DNA from: Liolophura sinensis
Lineage: Eukaryota; Mollusca; Polyplacophora; Chitonida; Chitonidae
Length of the DNA stretch: 64,000 bases
Assembly: GCF_032854445.1 (NCBI RefSeq)
Contig: NC_088301.1
Span: forward strand, 37,311,187 to 37,375,186
Direction of reading: 5' to 3'
Numbering within the stretch: the first letter of the stretch is position 1; each line of letters begins with the position of its first letter. The notes below the pieces were generated by a model. It was not told the DNA's origin and did not search any database. It saw only the letters and a list, made by a program, of their open reading frames with translations. Both the position numbers and the translations under genes were made by a program. Shown here piece by piece: positions 60,101 to 64,000 of this stretch.

Positions 60101-63100
60101 AGTTCCCAGCAAGTACTTGTAAGCAAACTGTCTGGAAGGTAATAAAAATGTTTCTTTGTATAGTAGATTATTTTGGAAATTATTGCATATTGGACTTAAT
60201 TCTGAGAGTAAAGGTCAACTTTGACTACATGTAGTTGAAGTAGTTGCACCAAATGTTGTGTACATCTTGAATTTGTGTCAAAAAAAAGAAAAAGTATTTA
60301 GAACCCCTTTGTGTTATTTATTGAATATGAGGATGGCAACTTGGTCACCTTATATAGTAAAGCAACTTTTACTTCAAAGACCCCTAGGTCATAGCCTCAA
60401 ATTCACCTCCCACTAACTTGCTTGACTGTAGTTTTAGTTCAGGAGGTTTCCTTCAAACACAAATTTGATTGTCCTTTAAGTGAAATATACCTGGAGAACT
60501 CAACCTTTTCACACATGAAAAGCAACTTTTAGTGCAATTTACACACATTTTTAATTTGATTTTGGAGAGAAAACCACATTGGTTGGATTGACCAATTTAA
60601 TGGCTTCACAAAAAAATATATTTTTATGTTTTTCTAGTAGTATATCATCCTGCCTTGTATCTAATCTCAAAACCTCTTTCTAAGGCCAATAGAGCTCTCA
60701 GAATCAGGTAAGCTGAGTAACTTAGTCATTGAAAAAATTTTAGGTCACATATGGTATATACATGTAAGATGCATATAGTTCACATTCGTGTATATTAAAT
60801 GATTATTGCGACTGTGATTGTTATTGACCAGTCATTTTTGTCCTGTTAGATAAGGTTTAATGGTATCTTTTATTTACAAGGCGTACAAAGATGACTGTAT
60901 CAACTCAAAGTCTCTTAGAAGAAAGCAAATATGATTTGGATTCTTATGAGGGGTACTGGACAGGTGAGCATTTATAGGTGAAAGATATGGTTTAAAGTTA
61001 AGTAGTATCAGTTTGTTACATCAGATGAAATAAATTGAAAATAGGACCAACTCATTTTAATATGGCTTGTAACTTTGTAACAAAAAACACCATCATTATT
61101 ATGTTAGAAGTCTACAATTTAGTGTAATGTGTCTTACCTTGTTTCAATGGTCTTAGTAAGAAAAAGATGAGTCACCTATTTTCCGGGCAGTCGTTCGAAA
61201 TATATTTAAAGGTAACCTGATTGTTAGTCCAAAAAAGATTTTTTTATTTTTTTTTAACTCTTGTTGCTCTCTTAATTCCGTACTGACCCTGCTGTATGTT
61301 TTGTTTTTTTTACGCTAAAGTACCCTCAACGAATAATTTGTTTAATGACCGCCTGGAACAAGTTTTTCGACTGGGCCAATGCATACATATAGTCTACATG
61401 TAAGGCGGTACTTCTATGTATAAATATTGTATTATGCTCATAATATCAGCAGGAATACCTCGCCATGCTTCAGTTTGTTGCTCTTGCTGATAAACATAGG
61501 CTCATTCTTCGTTATAGGAGTACTTGAGTAATTCCCAGCGAGGTGAAATTTACAACATGCATCAACCAGTGAAACGCAGCTACACCTCCTACTGTAGCAC
61601 AAAGAATGTTTGCCTTGACAGTGGTATTGACATCCCTTACTAAGTTCCCCATCACCCTAGAATGACTGGAAACCAAGTGGCAGTATTGTTATGCTTGTGT
61701 ATTTTGACAAGGCTGACTGGTAGGAATAACAATGGTATAGCCTAACATTTAGAACAAACCGGTAGACCAGCTGTTATTGATGCTGTTTTCACTGAGTCAT
61801 CAACAATGCGAGGGCTTTGAAGGACAGTGAAATTTTCACTGCCTGTTGTCAGAGTCACTGGCTTTTGTTTTTTTCAATGCCACCATATTTGCGATGCCAG
61901 CTTTCTGAATAGCTTTTAGTTCACAAATGTCTGAGTCTGTCACATTGTTATAGAGCTTTAAATTGTATCAGGATACTGTTATATATGGTGGCCTAATGGT
62001 TAGAGCATCTGCCTCAAAGTGGAGAGACCTTGGGATCAACACCAAGTTTGGTCATACCAAAAACTTTAAAATAAATGGTACTTGTTGCTGTTTCCTCGCT
62101 TGGTGCTCAGCATTGAGGTGTTAGAGCACATGACTGGTTTGCCTAACGTCAGTATAATATGACTGGGTGGGTTGTCATGAGTGGTGTCTTCGACATCATA
62201 CTTCAATGGAGGCAACACTTTGGTGGCATGGACTCGGCCTGCCATAAGAAGACATAATATATGTACACACACAAATGACTCCTCGTCGTCATATGAATGA
62301 AAAATTGTTCATTCAACCATCCTTAAAATAAAATTAAAACAAAATCTGTTAAAGCAGGCTCTATCACATTCTCTTATTGATCAACATAGAACCATGATCA
62401 TTTCTTTCCACTCATCCATACACATTTGTTTGAAAATTTGCAGATTTACTTTCTTTTGGGGGTACGTGGAAGGTCTTTCAGCAACTTGCAGATGGTCATG
62501 GGTTTTCCTCTGCCCAGTTTTCCTCCCTCCGCTGTCATATGAGTGAAATATTCTTGAGTACTGTGAAAAACACCAATGAAATATATAAATTCTTTTGGGG
62601 TGTTTCTTCTGAAATGAGTTGCATATGGCCTGGGATCTGTGTATCTCTGACTTGAGTGTGAAATTCCCACATGTGGAGGTGATGCCCTGGACTTCCGTTA
62701 CTGTTAAAAAGAATTTACCATTCACTCTGCTTCATATAACAACAGACATAGTGACTGCTCACTAGGGCAAATCCTAAAAAAGTGCCTGAAAATAAACTGA
62801 AGTACAGTAGTGTGTATACCCAATGTTTTGTAGAAATCTAAAGGCCTGACAATCCAGGTATTGTCATTGGTAATGAAATAACTTTTACTGTAATCTGTTC
62901 AATGTGTACTTATAGAATGTGAATCAGAAGCACGGAAATCAAAAACACGGGAGCATATTCGCAAGGTCGGAAACAAGAAGGCACTTCGACAGCAGCAAAC
63001 TGAAGAGGTATGTGTAAATTTCACACCCCTTTGATACACGTTTTAAAGAGATGTGCATACTCACGTATGATAAAAACATCTTTCCAAATGTGTGCCACAT

Positions 63101-63761
63101 ATGATTATACCTATTGTATTTGTTTTTATATTTTCCTAAAATTTAAACAAAATTCCAGGTGAGCAAAAGAACAAAAAGAAAACAAATTTGCCGTTACAGA
63201 TTAATAGTCATTGCTCTCAGTATTACTCATTACCAATGTCCTGACTGTCTCTTTGTCACTGATTCCTCATAAAACTCCACATTTACATGCAAAATAATAG
63301 CGGTTCAGGGTAATTGCATGTACACAGATTGTGGAATGTTGCAAGCTTGGACTGAATTTGACAAATGATTTTGTTACAAGGTATCCAGTATGTTTTCCGG
63401 TGTGGAGACAAATAACACACAGGTATCCAGGAAGGCCACTGGAAGGTAAGGTTTCTAAGAAAGTACTGATTCAGCAGGTTAGTTTTTCATCTTGAAATAT
63501 ATATTTCTCGGATTGTCCAACTTTGTGACCAGTTTTCCATGTACATGCATGCCCATATCAAATGCAATAACTAGCTGTAAATCAATAACAAACCATTAAT
63601 AATGTACTCAAAAACAGATATATGTTATATTTGTACTGTGCACAGAGAAGATATTTCTTATATGGAATTTTGCTTCTTTAAACATAGGCGCACTAAGACG
63701 AACTTAACTGTTGACAAGACCCAAGACGTGGTGAGTCTGCAAGACTATTATGCAGAATCGG
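56943..63761 (+). CDS. Unrecognised gene, 5' part (model, continues beyond window)
   Basis: Join of 56943-57104, 60080-60138, 60881-60963, 62916-63007, 63381-63445 and 63688-63761: 535 nt, 178 residues so far, one open frame with GT/AG at every junction. The protein is rich in Arg, Lys, Ser, Thr and Gln with no membrane segment or known domain. Two exon pairs resemble each other: the second and third exons give ...VSKLSGRRTKMTVS...YEGYWTE, and the fifth and sixth give ...VSRKATGRRTKTNL...QDYYAESG. The basic exon between them (HIRKVGNKKALRQQQ) could be a nucleic-acid or chromatin contact. A Ser/Tyr/Arg-rich N-terminus like this recalls SUN-domain proteins, but only loosely, and I do not assign it. 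The start codon is uncertain. Confidence 0.65.
57105..60079 (+). other. Intron of the unrecognised gene with an inverted repeat
   Basis: Non-coding, AT-rich. It contains an imperfect inverted repeat, 57860-58000 against 58135-58290 (separate entry). Nothing else recognised. Confidence 0.5.
57860..58290. repeat. Imperfect inverted repeat, arms about 140 bp
   Basis: The left arm (plus strand) has TCCTGAGTCCTTTTCAAACA, AATCCAAAACAGGTGTCTGT, CAGGTATATTCCATACGGAA and ACCAGCTCTGAGA. The right arm read on the minus strand has AAGTCCTTTCTCAACGATGT, AATTCAAAACAGGTGTCAAC, CAGGTATATTCCATTCTGTA and ACCAGCTCTGTA. The spacer is about 130 bp. It could be two copies of one repeat in opposite orientation or a single foldback element. 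Confidence 0.65.
60080..60138 (+). CDS. Unrecognised gene, second exon
   Basis: Acceptor TTCTTTTAG, donor GTAATA. Encodes VKDLTADSSQQVLVSKLSG plus two bases of Arg. It resembles the exon at 63381. Confidence 0.7.
60881..60963 (+). CDS. Unrecognised gene, third exon
   Basis: Acceptor TATTTACAAG, donor GTGAGC. Encodes RRTKMTVSTQSLLEESKYDL then DSYEGYWT plus one base. It resembles the exon at 63688 in start, end and phase. Confidence 0.75.
61987..62319 (+). repeat. SINE family A, near full-length copy
   Basis: A tRNA-like head GGTGGCCTAATGGTTAGAGC is followed by GCTTGGTGCTCAGCATTGAG, ACATGACTGGTTTGCC, CAGTATAATATGACTGGGTG, a CATAAGAAGACATAATATAT stretch, then CGTCGTCATATGAATGAAAA and a degraded tail. 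The 3' half matches 100-345. Confidence 0.8.
62462..62600 (+). repeat. SINE family B core
   Basis: CTTGCAGATGGTCATGGGTT, then TCCTCCCTCCGCTGTCATAT, GAGTGAAATATTCTTGAGTA and a GAAATATATAAAT tail, diverged from the copy at 25088. Confidence 0.7.
62916..63007 (+). CDS. Unrecognised gene, fourth exon (basic)
   Basis: Acceptor ACTTATAG, donor GTATGT. Encodes ECESEARKSKTREHIRKVGN then KKALRQQQTEE, strongly basic and probably helical. Confidence 0.75.
63381..63445 (+). CDS. Unrecognised gene, fifth exon
   Basis: Acceptor TTGTTACAAG, donor GTAAGG. Encodes VSSMFSGVETNNTQVSRKAT then G and two bases of Arg. Confidence 0.7.
63688..63761 (+). CDS. Unrecognised gene, sixth exon
   Basis: Acceptor TAAACATAG. 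Encodes RRTKTNLTVDKTQDVVSLQD then YYAES plus one base at donor GTGAGT (63762). A second donor, GTG/GTGAGT at 63730, would give a shorter exon. The longer form is preferred because it ends in the same phase as the similar exon at 60881. Confidence 0.65.
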
Positions 63762-64000
63762 GTGAGTTGATGTTACGAGGTATTGTTTGGAAAGTACAAT
63801 AAATTTATACTTAATTAGGCAGTCTTACCATTTAGATTGTGCATAGTGAAAAAAATGGTGGTGTGTTTGTATGTAAGTGAAGTTTTTGTTATTTGTAAAA
63901 GCTCTGTGTTGGGGGGAATGTTTGAATGTAGCATGTACATGATTGGCTGTGTGCCTTTCAGGTCAGGAAATATAGTTTAATATCGCTATATTGTGAAGTG
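63762..64000 (+). other. Intron, gene continues beyond window
   Basis: No further coding segment before the window ends. Confidence 0.6.

Larger units (their letters stand above)
60964..62915 (+). other. Intron of the unrecognised gene with two SINEs
   Basis: Non-coding apart from a SINE family A copy (61987-62319) and a SINE family B core (62462-62600). Confidence 0.6.

Noticed and set aside
1-64000. Bacterial-type features, CRISPR arrays, rRNA or intact tRNA genes
   Set aside because: None seen. tRNA-like boxes occur only inside SINE-like repeats, and the tandem repeats lack the spacer structure of CRISPR.

Overview
The window is animal nuclear DNA: AT-rich, with genes split into short exons bounded by GT/AG splice sites, several tRNA-derived SINE copies, microsatellites, and a decayed DIRS-type retroelement. 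SINE tails of the type '...GGCCGCC-GTATAAGTGAAATATTCTTGAGTACGG...AAATAAATAAAT' and the dense palindrome TACATGTA fit a lophotrochozoan, most likely a mollusc. The species cannot be fixed from the sequence.

Layout. (1) 1-3990 is repeat-rich: SINE copies, two tRNA-like heads and a broken DIRS-like element on the minus strand (2.1-3.64 kb). (2) 3991-9999 is AT-rich non-coding DNA, probably holding the 3' UTR of the next gene. (3) 10000-47061, minus strand, is a PHACTR gene (phosphatase and actin regulator). Twelve well supported coding exons lie between 10000 and 19699. A likely distal first exon lies at 46948-47061, after an intron of about 27 kb. The exons join in one frame to about 585 residues, with a basic N-terminal block, one N-terminal RPEL motif, three C-terminal RPEL motifs and the C-terminal PP1-binding segment. 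(4) About 47.35-52.75 kb, plus strand, is a complete syntenin (SDCBP) gene: a non-coding first exon, then six coding exons giving 300 residues with two PDZ domains. Its first exon lies head to head with the distal PHACTR exon across a gap of about 300 bp that contains a perfect CRE and an E-box. (5) 56943-64000, plus strand, is the 5' part of a gene I do not recognise. Six exons are visible, some of them an internally duplicated exon pair, and the gene runs off the window.

How the genes relate. PHACTR proteins bind G-actin through RPEL motifs and PP1 through the C-terminus, and so link actin to phosphatase control. Syntenin is a membrane-proximal PDZ scaffold for syndecans and exosome formation. 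The shared promoter region suggests linked transcription, but nothing here shows a shared pathway. The long PHACTR 5' intron contains several short open segments that start with ATG, end at a good donor and match the phase of the downstream exon. These are candidate alternative first exons and are the most interesting unresolved structure in the window.
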